64,000 nt of DNA from Copromyces sp. CBS 386.78. Taxonomy: Eukaryota > Ascomycota > Sordariomycetes > Sordariales > Sordariaceae. The notes under the pieces were generated by a model, which worked only from the letters and a program-made list of their open reading frames with translations, was not told where the DNA came from and ran no database searches. Where the stretch lies: the NCBI GenBank assembly GCA_030685235.1, contig MU839079.1, forward strand, positions 1,047,653 to 1,111,652, read 5' to 3'. Positions 21,565-32,670 of this stretch are shown one piece after another (within the stretch, counting starts at the first letter, position 1; each line of letters begins with the position of its first letter). The position numbers and the translations under genes were made by a program.

Positions 21565-21953
21565 GGCGCGTTTGGTTCAACCAACAACTTTTCCATCTGT
21601 TTTTGACAGGGGTAGAGGAGGGTACAAAGCGTCAGTTGCGTGGCGTAGATGGCGCTTTGTACCCTGTCAACTAACAAAACGCTCTATCTTCATGGTCCAA
21701 CCCGTGAAGATAGAAACCAACAGAATGAACCATCACCATACCGGATTAGGAAGCTGGTAAGACCTCATGCAAGCACATGCACGGCGTATACAGGGGAGGT
21801 ACGGCCAAGAGCCTGGTGCATATACCCTACAGGGGGGTTACAGGGGGTAAAGGAGGTCCGACGCCGGATCTATCTTACGATTTGCAATGTGTTGGCTGAC
21901 AGGGATAAATTCCCCATACAAACTTTTGTTTTGATGGTTGAACCAAACACGCC
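21565..21953. mobile_element. MITE-like element, 389 bp, with 5-bp flanking duplication
   Basis: Terminal inverted repeats of about 23 bp begin GGCGCGTTTGGTTCAACCA on the left and, read on the minus strand, GGCGTGTTTGGTTCAACCA on the right, with two mismatches in 23. The unit is flanked by a direct repeat CTGGG at 21560-21564 and 21954-21958, as expected for a target-site duplication. An internal perfect 12-bp inverted pair lies at 21620-21631 and 21653-21664. No open frame with transposase motifs is present, so it would be non-autonomous. The superfamily is not settled: the GTGTTTGG end resembles some hAT-like ends, but a 5-bp duplication is not the hAT norm (8 bp). Confidence 0.8.
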
Positions 21954-21958
21954 CTGGG

Positions 21959-23366
21959 AGAGGCGGCAGCTGAAAGGGGGTGATTCAGAAAAAAAAAAGA
22001 AAAAAAAACGCGTCATGATACGAAAGGAGCTCAAGGGCCCGGCACATGTCCAGAACCAAGGCGACTCTATCCTTGCAAATGCTCGTTCGATGTGGCCATT
22101 CTAGATCGCCCATCGAAGCTTCCGCCGCCCATTGCCCAATCAACGCAGCCCCTCCCAAAAGTTGCAAATTTCGCCCTCAACCACGTCAATCCCTTTGCGA
22201 CCACGGCGACCACGGACCACAGCTTCGAGACGCCTTCTCGCCGCCGCAGAAGCACGGGCGAAGGACAAGAAGTTCGGCAATTTGCGGCATAACTGGATGA
22301 ACGTCAAAAGTCGACCATGACTGGATTTTCCTTGCACAACGGATCAGCGATCAGCATCATGCCCGCCAACTCCGTAACGGACAAACGATGCATTATCAAG
22401 CACCCGCTGCCCAGAGAGGGCCACCGGTTCCTCTAATCGGCTCGTCCACGCGACTCAGTGCCGTCTTCAAAGATCTCCGATGAATATGGCCGGTACAAAC
22501 GCCGGACCCAGTGGATGGGATACCCAGTAACGCACATACAGTAGTGTAGGTACCTACCCCGGCGACATGTGCCCACCGCAACCTCCGTCCCCAGTAACGC
22601 CTGTGGTCGGAGTCTGCTCTTGGCTGGGGGCTTGGGTCTCCATCAGCAATCAAGGCAACTCTCAAGTCTCGTCTGTTTCGGTTTCATCTCTTCGCCCGAC
22701 CGTTGAATATCCTGCTTGAGAGAGGGAAAAAAAAATAAAAAAAAATAGTTGAAACACAACTGCCTCAACCGACTAGGGGCATTTGAGTAAGGATTTTCTG
22801 GTTGACGGGGTCCGCTCAGATCACCCAACGGTCACAAGACTCAACATGGCGCAAGCAAGGTGGTATTATATCGTCTGTCCACGTCGGCCTGCGGTGGTAC
22901 GTCTGCCGAGCTCCCGAACCAGTCGCCTCGGTTGTACCTAGCCGTCGCCAGCGAGCCGTTGTGCTGCTAAATCATCCTTCGCGGTAGTTCAGACAACGTT
23001 GCATGCTGATGACGATAGTCGCCAGTAGTGAGATGATCAAAAGAAGCGGTAAGAACAAGATGAACCGTCCATGGGTTGCATTCAACCCCATATCATTTGC
23101 ATCTTGCATGCGACGCCGTTGTCACTGAGGTATCCCGATGAGACGAACAAGGCCACTTTTTGTTGGGGCGTTTTAAGAGCCTCTTTTCGACCGTCCAATC
23201 ATCCTTCGTCCTGACCATGCTGTCTTTTGCATCTCATCTCCATGATCTCCTGCATCTCTGCAACACATGGCCGCACATGTCTGATTATGCGGGCACGGAG
23301 AGCCACCGGCACCCGCGTATGTATCAGGCTTTTCTGCCACACATTAAAAATATGAACCGTTACCAA
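21959..23366. other. Spacer between two MITE-like elements
   Basis: 1.4 kb without a supportable gene. It contains two short A-rich runs (about 21989-22008 and 22729-22746). Small overlapping open frames on both strands lack domains. Confidence 0.45.
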
Positions 23367-23377
23367 CCACCACCACC

Positions 23378-23720
23378 GGAATCGATTATTCGCCATATAC
23401 GAAAGGTACGTACCTTCGCCTCCAAGCCTTTTTTTGGTGGCCAAGCTGTGTCTTGGCGCCAAGTCGCCGGTCCAAACCTAAGTCTCTCATCTTCAACACT
23501 TGCATCACAACTTGACGAAAAATCATTACATCAAAAAACTAACTTCACAGTAAATTCAGCGCGCCCAAAAGGGTGCCTTTTGCACGGGTTAGCTACATAC
23601 TGGATTGTGTTGAGATTGTTGCCGTGGTTGTGAAGAAAATCGCAGGTACTTGGGCTTTTGGGTTGCGAGATGTGAGCGGAAAAGGTACGTATCTTTCGTA
23701 TATGGCGAATATTTGATTCC
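23378..23720. mobile_element. Inverted-repeat element, 343 bp, with 11-bp flanking direct repeat
   Basis: Inverted repeats of about 40 bp lie at 23378-23417 and about 23681-23720, starting GGAATC and sharing TATTCGCCATATACGAAAG with only a few mismatches. The same 11 bases, CCACCACCACC, abut both ends (23367-23377 and 23721-23731). An 11-bp duplication would suit a Mutator-like transposase (9-11 bp), but this repeat is simple sequence, so chance cannot be excluded. The interior has no coding potential that I recognise. Confidence 0.72.
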
Positions 23721-23731
23721 CCACCACCACC

Positions 23732-24542
23732 ATGTCAACCACAACCAAAACCAAGGTTATCATGGAAATGCGGTGTGGGGTTGCTTGGCCCTGGTCCATC
23801 TCATGAAATCTGTAGTGACACCCTCCCGTCCTTGATACCATGTATCATCGCAACCCGCACAACACGGCAACTCACCTATTCGAGCGGGAACGACATCCCA
23901 CCCTCCCGCTTCCCCATGCTGGCGATGGCATTGACGGTGGCGGTTTTGCGGTTGGATCCTAGACGGTACCCTCGAACCCCGGCAGGGCTGAGGCTCAATA
24001 AGAAGGAAAACAGAGATTGAAGTTGTACAGACCACCCCTGTTCACCACATGGCACTCTTCAACGGAACAAAAATTTCACAAGGTGACAGACGGTAAATTT
24101 TGCACTCAGGCAGCCCAATTACCTCCAATAATGGCCCTTGTGGATATCGTACGAGATAACAACGACCGATCGGGCTGTTCTGACTCGCCGAACCCTGGTT
24201 TGAGCGAGGATGGCAAATGTTCCACTCTACATGGATGATGGGTCCTGTCATCCATTGGACCTTGTCTGGAAAGGCCGAAAGGGTCCCTCTGGGCACATGC
24301 CCTGCCTTTATTAACCATCGCGTGGCCGACGATGGAACAGACCTGTTGAGGTCCTAAAAGGAAATATTCACATCATCTCTCTTTTTTTCTTGAAAAGGTA
24401 CATATCTCCCATCTCGCGCCTTGTCGCTAGCATCACACTACACTCACTGGCTTTGTCGTCCACTATCTCGCCCGTAATCGTTGGAGCTCCACCACGTCAA
24501 AGCCTCCCTCGGAAAAAGTCTGCCTGACACTTGCCAACAGTC
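23732..24542. promoter_or_regulatory. Upstream region and leader of the flavohemoglobin gene
   Basis: 0.8 kb before the flavohemoglobin ATG, bordered on the left by the 343-bp inverted-repeat element. The last 180 bp are pyrimidine- and CA-rich (CTCTCTTTTTTTCTTG near 24376-24391), as in fungal core promoters and leaders. I cannot define a specific regulator site by eye. Confidence 0.4.
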
Positions 24543-25790
24543 ATGGCTCTCACATACCAGCAGACCAAGCTGGTCAAGGACACCATCCCGGCTCTCAAGG
24601 AGCACGGCGAGAAGATAACAAGCATCTTTTACAAGACTATGCTCATCGACCACCCCGAACTCAACAACTACTTCAACTCGGTGAACCAGAAAAATGGCAG
24701 GCAACCTCGTGCCCTGACAGCCGTCATCTTGGGCTTTGCCTCAAGCATTAACCACCTCAGCGAGCTCGTCCCCAAGTTTGAGCGCATGTGCAACAAGCAC
24801 TGCTCGTTAGGTATCCAGCCAGAGCACTACGAGGTTGTCGGCAAGTATCTCATCCAGGCTTTCGGCGAGGTCTTGGGCCCCGCGATGACGCCCGAGGTGC
24901 AGACGGCATGGACAAAGGCGTATTGGATGTTGGCCAATATGTTGATCGGGCGCGAGGCACAGTTGTACAGGGACTTCGAGAGCTGGCCCTCTTGGCGTCC
25001 CTTCAAGATCGACAGGATCGTCAACGAGTGCGACGACCTCTACTCCTTTTACCTTATCCCTCAGGATGGAAAGAAGCTACCGAGGTTCCTCCCCGGCCAG
25101 TACATCTCCGTCCAGATCCAGGTTCCCGGCGGCTACTTTCAGTCCAGACAGTACTCGCTCAGTGAGGCTTGGAGGGAGGATTACTACCGTATCACCATCC
25201 GCCGTGACGAGGGTACCGTGTACTCCAACTCCGTTTCCAAGTCCTTCTTCAACCCCGGAACCGTCTCCAACTACCTTATCGATCAGACTGCGGTCGGCTC
25301 TGTCCTCAAGGTCTCCCACCCGGCCGGCGAGTTCTTCTTGGATGTCAACAACACCAGCACCATGCCCCTCGTCTTGATTTCTGCTGGTGTTGGCGTCACT
25401 CCCATGGTCTCCATTGCCAACACTGTTATGGAGAGCCAACCCGGTCGTCAGATTGCTTGGATCCATGGCTGCCGCAAGCACGTCCCCTTTGAGGAGCACA
25501 TTGGGAGTTTGCGCAAGAAGAACTGCAACTTCCACACCAAGATCTTCAAGACCGTCATCAACAGCGCTGATCGCCCTGGCGAGACATATGACTACAACGA
25601 ACGTATGGACCTGGCCAAGCTCAAGCCCGAGGAGCTCTATCTTCAGCATGGTGGCACTGAGTACTTCATCTGCGGCCCGGAGGACTTTATGATCAACCAA
25701 AAACTCTACCTCGTGCAGCAAGGTGTCCCGGCCTCGCGCATCCAGTGCGAGATCTTCACCACAGGAGATCTGGCATTCAAACAAGGATGA
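24543..25790 (+). CDS. Flavohemoglobin (nitric oxide dioxygenase)
   Basis: Intronless 415-aa protein; ATG at 24543 (acagtcATGGct). It oxidises NO to nitrate using O2 and NAD(P)H, protecting the cell from nitrosative stress. Globin domain, residues about 1-145: Tyr30 (B10 position), Gln54 (E7 position) and the proximal heme ligand His86 in KHCSLGI are all present. FAD domain, about 150-265: RQYS at 201-204 is the flavin-binding motif, preceded by FLPGQYISV. NAD(P) domain, about 270-400: GVGVTPM at 281-287, the HGCRKH element and YFICGPEDFM near the C-terminus. Length matches the family (about 400-420 aa). It has no targeting peptide, so a cytosolic form is likely. It is convergent with the helix-turn-helix gene. 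Confidence 0.97.
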   Translation: MALTYQQTKLVKDTIPALKEHGEKITSIFYKTMLIDHPELNNYFNSVNQKNGRQPRALTAVILGFASSINHLSELVPKFERMCNKHCSLGIQPEHYEVVGKYLIQAFGEVLGPAMTPEVQTAWTKAYWMLANMLIGREAQLYRDFESWPSWRPFKIDRIVNECDDLYSFYLIPQDGKKLPRFLPGQYISVQIQVPGGYFQSRQYSLSEAWREDYYRITIRRDEGTVYSNSVSKSFFNPGTVSNYLIDQTAVGSVLKVSHPAGEFFLDVNNTSTMPLVLISAGVGVTPMVSIANTVMESQPGRQIAWIHGCRKHVPFEEHIGSLRKKNCNFHTKIFKTVINSADRPGETYDYNERMDLAKLKPEELYLQHGGTEYFICGPEDFMINQKLYLVQQGVPASRIQCEIFTTGDLAFKQG

Positions 25791-28258
25791 ATCGCACGGG
25801 ATCCAGAGGTTCAGGAGATCGATCATGACTTTGTCAGTCCGTCGTCGTGCAATTACCGGCTTTTTGACAACCACCACCACAACACGCCGTCATTGCGGCA
25901 TGACCCACAACATCAACAACCACATCATCAAAAGGAACAACAATACCAAAAAATCAAGAATCTGGGTCTCATAATAGAGGCCATCGCCTTGACAGAGGAG
26001 GAGGCCGAGGACGAAGAGAAGGAAACGAGGATGCGCAGAGAAAGAGGAGACGAATGGGATAGCGTCACGTTCGATCCGCGCAAGGCGAGGAGGTCTCCAT
26101 CGCTTTCCACGAAGCTGCCCAAGTGGAGGAACCGCGCCGCCGCGTCCGGGCTCAGTATAGGCAGCAGCGCCCAATACCTATCCCCGACTTTGCTCCGCCC
26201 CTCTTCAACGAGCACCAGGCGAGACTTGACAATTCCACCAACAACGGTGATGCCCGGCATGGGTATGCGTGCCGTGTCGGGATCGCACGTGCCACGAACA
26301 TCAGGGTCGGCAACGGCATGGTCTACCTCAGCACCGCCTAAGAGAGGAGGAGGAGGAGAGAAGAGAAGAAGGGCGTCGATATCGGTGGTTGGAAGCGTAA
26401 GCGCTGGGATAGAGAAGAAGTCGGCATCTCTACGGAATAGTGTGCATAATTGGTTATGGAATGCGGCTGGCTGCGGGGATAATCGTTATCAAAAAATCTC
26501 ACCAAATCATCAACGACAAACATAAAGCATATATGTGGGAGCAGGGGAGGGCCAAAAAAGGAAAGGGGGGGTGGGTGCACTCATACAGGCGTTGGGACAA
26601 AAAAATATGTGATACCATCTAGGATGAAGGGGGAGCTATGGGGGGTTGGTTACATTAGAGTTGAATCTTTTCTTGAGTATGTTCAACATACCAAGCTGGC
26701 CTTATTTTTGTACTACGAGCCTTTTAATTCATGCATGAACTGAATGGGATGAGGTGAGATGGGATGGAATGGAATGGAATTGACTGTTTCATACCTCTCG
26801 ACCTCACTTTCTTTTCGCTTTTCACGTTCGAGTTCGGCAGTGACTGTTTCGTTAATTGACCACGTCCATTCGGGGGTTAGCGTTTCCTTCCCAACTCTGG
26901 AGTTCATACTTGAGTACTTTCTTTTTCAAGTAACGGTAGGTAGTTCCTCCCCATACTTCAAAACAACCAGATGAAAGGAAACAGCGATGGTGTATAAGTA
27001 AAATAAAATGATCCAGCAGCTCGATGGCTCTTGCCGTAACTGTTTTTCTGGGCTTGTCGCTGCCAGTTCGATGTGGTTCTCCGCCATCACCTCTGTGTGG
27101 ATGATTGCGCAAGCCCTTCACAAGATACCAAGACGGATTGTGACTGGAGACTGACTGAAGAATGATTGACCCTCTAAGGTTTCACAAGGAACCCGAAGCG
27201 CTATTGTGTTCAAAACATGCATCGTCTGCCACCTGTATACGTAACCTACTTTTGCATTTCTTTTCCAGCAAAAGAATCTTTCTCTACTCCCAACCACCAC
27301 TCATTCACCATCGCGACTGAAACCGAAACCAAGAACAGCCAAGCCAAGCCACATCGATCTCAAGAACACAAAAACAAACCTAACTTTCAATCCCAACCAT
27401 AAATTAGAACCAAACCAAACTAGAAACAAGACAAAAAGCGGACCAGACGGAATGCCCGCCAAAGACAGACCTAACCCAAGCCTAACCCTGGACCGAGAGA
27501 GTGACAATAAAGAGAGGCAAGATATGAAGAGAGCAAGATGCTCACTTCTCACTTCACCCTCACTAGCAAATACGAGGATCTCACTTCTTTCTCACTCACG
27601 ATTTCCTTCGACTTCTCACAACTTCCTAGAACCTTTTTCCATCTTGGACTTGGCGGTAGTGACGGGAACGGAGGAACTGAGAATAGGGTTAAATGGCGCG
27701 GGCCACAAACAACGACTGAGAGAGAAGGTGCTGGAAGGATGATTGGGACTAGGCAACGCAGGGCTAGGTACCAGGAAAGAATGATGCGGGACGGAGGCTT
27801 TGAGGGGAAGGGAAAGTGACGAGGTTCTGAGGAGTGGTCGATCTTCTGGTCAGACACGATTCAGCTCCTTGGAGGACAAGACTCTCTATGTAGGTAGGCC
27901 TTACTATTAGTTGGCACAATCAACCTCGATTCACCCTTTTCTCTAATCTCTAATCTCTAATCTTACATGCTGTTCCGTGCTCTCTGTGCCATCGCCTTTC
28001 TAATTTAGTGGTACTGTCTGTCTTTCCCGTAGCGTGCTGTGTTTCCGCAGATAAGCTGAACTCAAGTCCTGTTTGTCCTGGTCTCCAGCTTCCTACATCT
28101 GTTTTTGGCACCCTCCCGAGAAGTTCTGTGTTGCCTTCTTCCGCGTTTTTCTTCACCCCGTTCAACTTCACTATCCACCCCCGCTCCTCACTCAACTCAC
28201 TCCCCTCTTCTCAGATCCCTCAATACCTTACCCTCCTCCCTCTCTCAACCCTTCATAT
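25791..28258. other. Convergent 2.5-kb intergenic region
   Basis: Region between the ends of the flavohemoglobin gene (+) and the helix-turn-helix gene (-). A 210-codon open frame (25893-26525, +) and shorter frames exist, but I see no domain, start context or intron structure that supports a gene. CTCTAAT is repeated three times near 27938-27963. Confidence 0.5.
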
Positions 28259-29246
28259 CTACGCCGTCGTCTTTTGCCCCTTCTCCTCCACCACATTGAC
28301 ACTCCTCACAACCCCACCACCCTCCACCGCCTTCACCACGCCCCCCGCCAACCCAAGCCTCCTCTCAATATCTCCAGCACTCACCCCCCTTCCTCGGAGT
28401 TCAAAAACATCCTTAACCATCTGCACCGTCAAGAACTGTCTACCGTGGAAGTTCTTATCGTTTCTTCCAAACTTATCCATCTCCTCCTCGTACGCTTGTT
28501 CGAGATGCTTGCGCGCATCAAGCGCGGTGAGGGTGGCGTTGGAGGTGAGATGGGGGAAGTGAGGGGTTAAGAGGGAGGGGATGTTTTCTTTTTGGGGCGA
28601 GGTTTGGGTTTGTCCTGACGGTGTCTGGGTCTGTCCTAGGGATTGAGATTGGGACTGGGGTTGGAACCGGGAGGGAAACCTGGACGGAAACTGAGAAGAG
28701 GAAGCAGGAAGGTTGTGCGACTGAAGCTGCGGCTGCGGATGAACCGAAACGGTGGAGGAAGGCGAGTGGATGGGGTTAGGCTGGACAGTAGCAGAAAGTT
28801 GGCGGAGACGGGCGGCGAAGGCGGGGTCGCCGATTGCGTCTAGGGGAGATCCGGTGCCTGTTGAAGATTGGGTGGAGGTTGTGGTTGTTGATGGCCTTGT
28901 GGGTTGGTGCCCTTGAAGGCCTTGGTGGTGATGGTGAAGGGAATCTTGAGTCGGCGGCGGTGGTGGTGCTGCCGCTGCGGGAATGAGAAGGTTAGGTTAG
29001 GTCATCTTGTTCGGGACTCAAAAGAGCGAGTTGAGTCGTGATTGAGAGAAGGGAGTTGGATTACGTACCTTCATAATCGTTTGATGAAGCTGTTCCCTGC
29101 GACTGCGGTGTCTCCTGCTGTCCGCTTACGCGAGGAGGGGGAGGTCTTGGTGCAGCGGCAGCGCCAGAGCGTGACGCAGCGGCGAGGGAGGCGGCTGTCG
29201 CATTTTTGGGTAGCTTGCGCGCTACCTTTGAGGATTCGGCACCCAT
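28259..29246 (-). CDS. Small protein with C-terminal helix-turn-helix-like domain and N-myristoylation-type start
   Basis: Two exons on the minus strand: 29246-29069 and 28974-28259; 297 aa. The 94-bp phase-1 intron has a gtacgt donor, CCTAACCTAACC branch region and cccgcag acceptor. The N-terminus MGAESSK fits the N-myristoylation consensus (Gly2, Ser6, Lys7). Residues about 20-190 are disordered, rich in Ala, Pro, Gln, Ser and Thr. The C-terminal 100 residues are ordered: a helix (LDARKHLEQAYEEEMDKFG), then GRQFLTVQMVKDVFELRGRG and VSAGDIERRLGLAGGVVKAV, a helix-turn-helix-like arrangement ending in a short strand (VVRSVNVVEEK). I think it belongs to a conserved fungal family without assigned function. 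DNA binding is possible but unproven, and a lipidated N-terminus would put it at a membrane. Confidence 0.82.
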
Positions 29247-32200
29247 ATGGACTGAATATTTTGAGATAGACTAAGAGTTGTGGTTCGGTTGTTGAAGCTC
29301 ACAGTCGGGACAGTCAACGGTAGAGTTGATTGTGTCGTCATTGAGATTGTAACAGGGGTAGCTTGAAGCTAGTTTAACCTGAGGGTTATCTATGGCGAGC
29401 TTGGGTGCATGGTCTTGGCAACCATGGTTGAGGTCTTGGTGAGTTCTCTCTACCGCGAAATTTCTGTCTCTTGACTGCTTCATTGAAGGCGGTAGATAAT
29501 ACAACCCCTCTAAAGTCCATTGCAAAGACATTATAATCATTTGTCCATCTGCAAATGCTGATATCACGACGTTGGCGTCGACAACTCCACCCAACCTCAC
29601 ATAACCCTGACAGCCTACCATACAGAGCCCTAACCCTACGCCTCTTCCTCCTGAGCGCCGAGCTCCATACCATACCATAATGGAGAGCTCCCAGATTCGG
29701 TCACTTACAAGTTTGCTCCGATAGCGGGTTCACTCGACTTACACGGTTGACGGGGCCAGGATAGCTGGGATTGTATTCTCTTACCTTAGTTCTCTGGTCT
29801 GTGAATCGACTGCTATTGACTGAGATTGATAAGGGTAGGTTGGAACAGGTAAGCTCCTCCGTTAACGTCAGTGATGGATGGATTATTATGATGATGGTTC
29901 TGATGAGGTCTGCGAACAGTAACATCAGTGTAGTATCAAACATCCTGATAACCACACATCAATAGCCATGCCGCGGTATTACCAAGCAACGACGAAACCA
30001 CAGCCAAGCTGCTAGATCCGGACACTACCCAGATCCCGTCCGATTGTCCAAATTAATGCAGCAACCGCACTCTTGGGACGAGTTACCGACGTGTTGGGAA
30101 GCTATTGCTACTTGGCAGGTTCCTAGATTTTAGAGGCATAACTTGACTGTTTCACTGTAGTCTGTCCCTTTCAGATAAACAAGATATGGCAACAGCAGTC
30201 AGTAACTATGACATATTAGCAAGCACATTAATGGCGTGTGATCATGAATCAGTTTCAACGTGAACGTCTCCTATCCTATACTCGCCCGTAGGCCGTACCA
30301 TGCCGGCAGGGGAATTCGAATTCCGCCCGACTGCCAGACGCAAAGCGGCCGACTACGGTGGAGTGGTGGTGAGAACAAAGAGGAGTCCAGCTGGTAAGAG
30401 TCGAGATAAGCAATGGAGATGGGAGTGGATAATGTGTGTTCAAGTTTGTGTACCGGTTGCTTGGCAGTTGGGTGATAGTTGGTTCTGGACTCATGTCGTC
30501 GGGTCTCTTGATTTCGATCTTTCGATCTTTTCCCAGACATGCCGTGGGGAGTATGGGGAAGTTAGGGGAGTTGAACAAGGAATGGGTGTTGAAAGCACCG
30601 ACGTGGTCCCATCAGAGCCCATCACGCCATAGAGACCGTGGGAGGCTGGGAGAGGGCTAGAACTGTGGCCAAGGGCTTTAGCAAGACCGGTACGCCGTCG
30701 GTGTCGCTGTCCGTAAGCCGTGGATAGCGCCGTGTCCCCCACGGAAACGGTTCCGAAACTCAATCGGGTCCCGGTCCATGTCGAGCGATGAGGCAGCATA
30801 AAGCCATTGCCATTCCGGACCGAGCTGAAGCCAAGAAGACATGGAATTCGGGTGTTTTTGGATCGTGCATGACGGCATCACGTCTGTAGATAAAGAAGAC
30901 GGTGTTGTATGGTCCGTGGTTGAGGACGATGGATCTCGCAATGGACTCGGATGGGTAATGGACCCAGATGGACCTGGGCGTGACTCAGGTAAACTCGACG
31001 AGGTCCACAGAGAGACAGACCTGTGCCTGTCAGGCGGTCTTCGGCGGGATTGCCCCGAACTGTTATGGCACGATGGGCGGGGTCCACTGCAAGATCGTCA
31101 TCCTCAATTTTCACACAAAGTCCACTTCAAAAGTGTCAACGACAAGTGTCCATTCTGACTGTTTGAAACCGAACCCAAGAGGGCCTTCAGCGGGAGGGAT
31201 GAGATCATGAGAAGAACATGGTGAATGTGTTCTTACGCGCATATGTTATATAGTGTGTCATGCCGAGCCGATATGTTGTGGTTGATATAGCTGACCCCCA
31301 CGGCTTGTTAGAAGAGGATTTCATCCGAGATGTCTGCTTTGTAAAAGAGGTTGGTAAGGTAGAGTCTTCGGAATACAGAGATCCTGTTGAAGCTGTATTA
31401 TTATACATAAAAGACCACTCACTCAAGCACTCACGTGGTGTTCGTCACGCCATGCTGCTGTCCGATCAGAGTTCGTCGAATTGGTAAAGATGCAAACGAA
31501 TCGCCAGTGTGTTCATTCGTCGCCTGCTTACCTAGTTGCCACATGTAATTCTTTCTACCACGGAAATACGGCTCATAGGCCGTCTCAGCCAATGAGAATG
31601 TTCTGTTTAGTCTCCAGCCATCCCGCGGCCCCGCAGTTTGTCGCAGCGTTGCAGCAGCAATTCGTGCAAGTGCAGGGCGGGCATGGCGGGACTTTGCAGG
31701 GCACTATCAAAATCTTTCGCGCCTTTCCCATTCAGTGCAATAGCACTGAATCCCCGCTTCGACCACAACCACGACTCCTTGTCAGTCCCGTCACTGTAAT
31801 CGATGTGAGTGGTGACAGTGAGGTGCTCTTGCTGTGTTCAGTCGACCTTTTTTGTTACTGGAAATTGCTTCATGTCACATTACGCGTCCATTGTTCTTTT
31901 CTTGAAATCATCCTCAAGGGGCTATCCGCCTCCAGCATTACTCAGGCACCTCGACCAGTGACGGTACCCGACATGCATATCCAATCCCTCCTCTGAATAT
32001 TACATACACCATTACACCCCAATTCGACAGTCCACAACGGCAGCAACTGGTGTCTTGGCTTTGGCAATTGCTAAAGGGCATCGGCCTAGTGTTTGCTTCA
32101 GCTGTGACTCTTTACCCCATCGCCAAACTTGATTGGGTCGAGTCGGCTGGGTCCGAGTCTGCATTGGTCCGCGAGGCTCAGCAGCAGCGGAAGACGGAAG

Positions 32201-32670
32201 ACGGGACAGACGAAGAGAGAGCTCTGCCAGGTAGGTACCTTACCCATCGCCAGAGTTGCCGGCCATCAACCCTTAAACACGCCGGGTCTCCGCCCAACTT
32301 CCCGATCTCGGATTCCCAATCTCTTCACCATCACCCTCGACCACCGCCCATCGCCTGTATCGCCCATCCCTCCATCGCGACACCGGACCACCACTACGAC
32401 GTCTGCCCGGATCACGTCCCGGATCATCGGGTCGCCCCATCACGCGACCACCGCGCCGCCCTGGACGTCTACCGACCCTTTGACGCCACCAGCCCGCCCA
32501 TCATATCCTCCGATCGATTGACGACTGCCGTGCCGCTCCGGCCGCCACTCCCGCGTTTCGATACGGTTCGGTCATAGGGAAGCAGTTGACAAGTGAGACC
32601 ACTTTAGCTTCCGAGTACTCTGTACCACAACAGAAGCACACACACATATATACTATACTACGGATTCACA
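29247..32670. other. Divergent 3.4-kb intergenic region
   Basis: Lies between the starts of the helix-turn-helix gene (-) and the Zn2Cys6 gene (+). Many short frames, none convincing. The right end (about 32220-32670) probably holds the leader of the Zn2Cys6 gene, ending in a CA/TA-rich stretch before the ATG. The 175-codon frame at 32050-32577 is likely non-coding leader sequence. Confidence 0.5.

Noticed and set aside
25893..26525. 210-codon frame downstream of flavohemoglobin, and an RRPIPIPDF-like peptide in a neighbouring frame (about 26130-26200)
   Set aside because: The peptide faintly recalls a fungal domain of unknown function, but both frames are short or stop-bounded and have no splice structure that I can support. 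Probably 3' flanking sequence.
27475..27500. CCTAACCC-like stretches resembling telomeric repeats (also near 29630)
   Set aside because: Only one or two imperfect units, not a TTAGGG array; likely chance.
32050..32577. 175-codon frame upstream of the Zn2Cys6 gene
   Set aside because: It begins at a non-ATG codon, has a compositionally biased translation and sits where the leader and promoter are expected.
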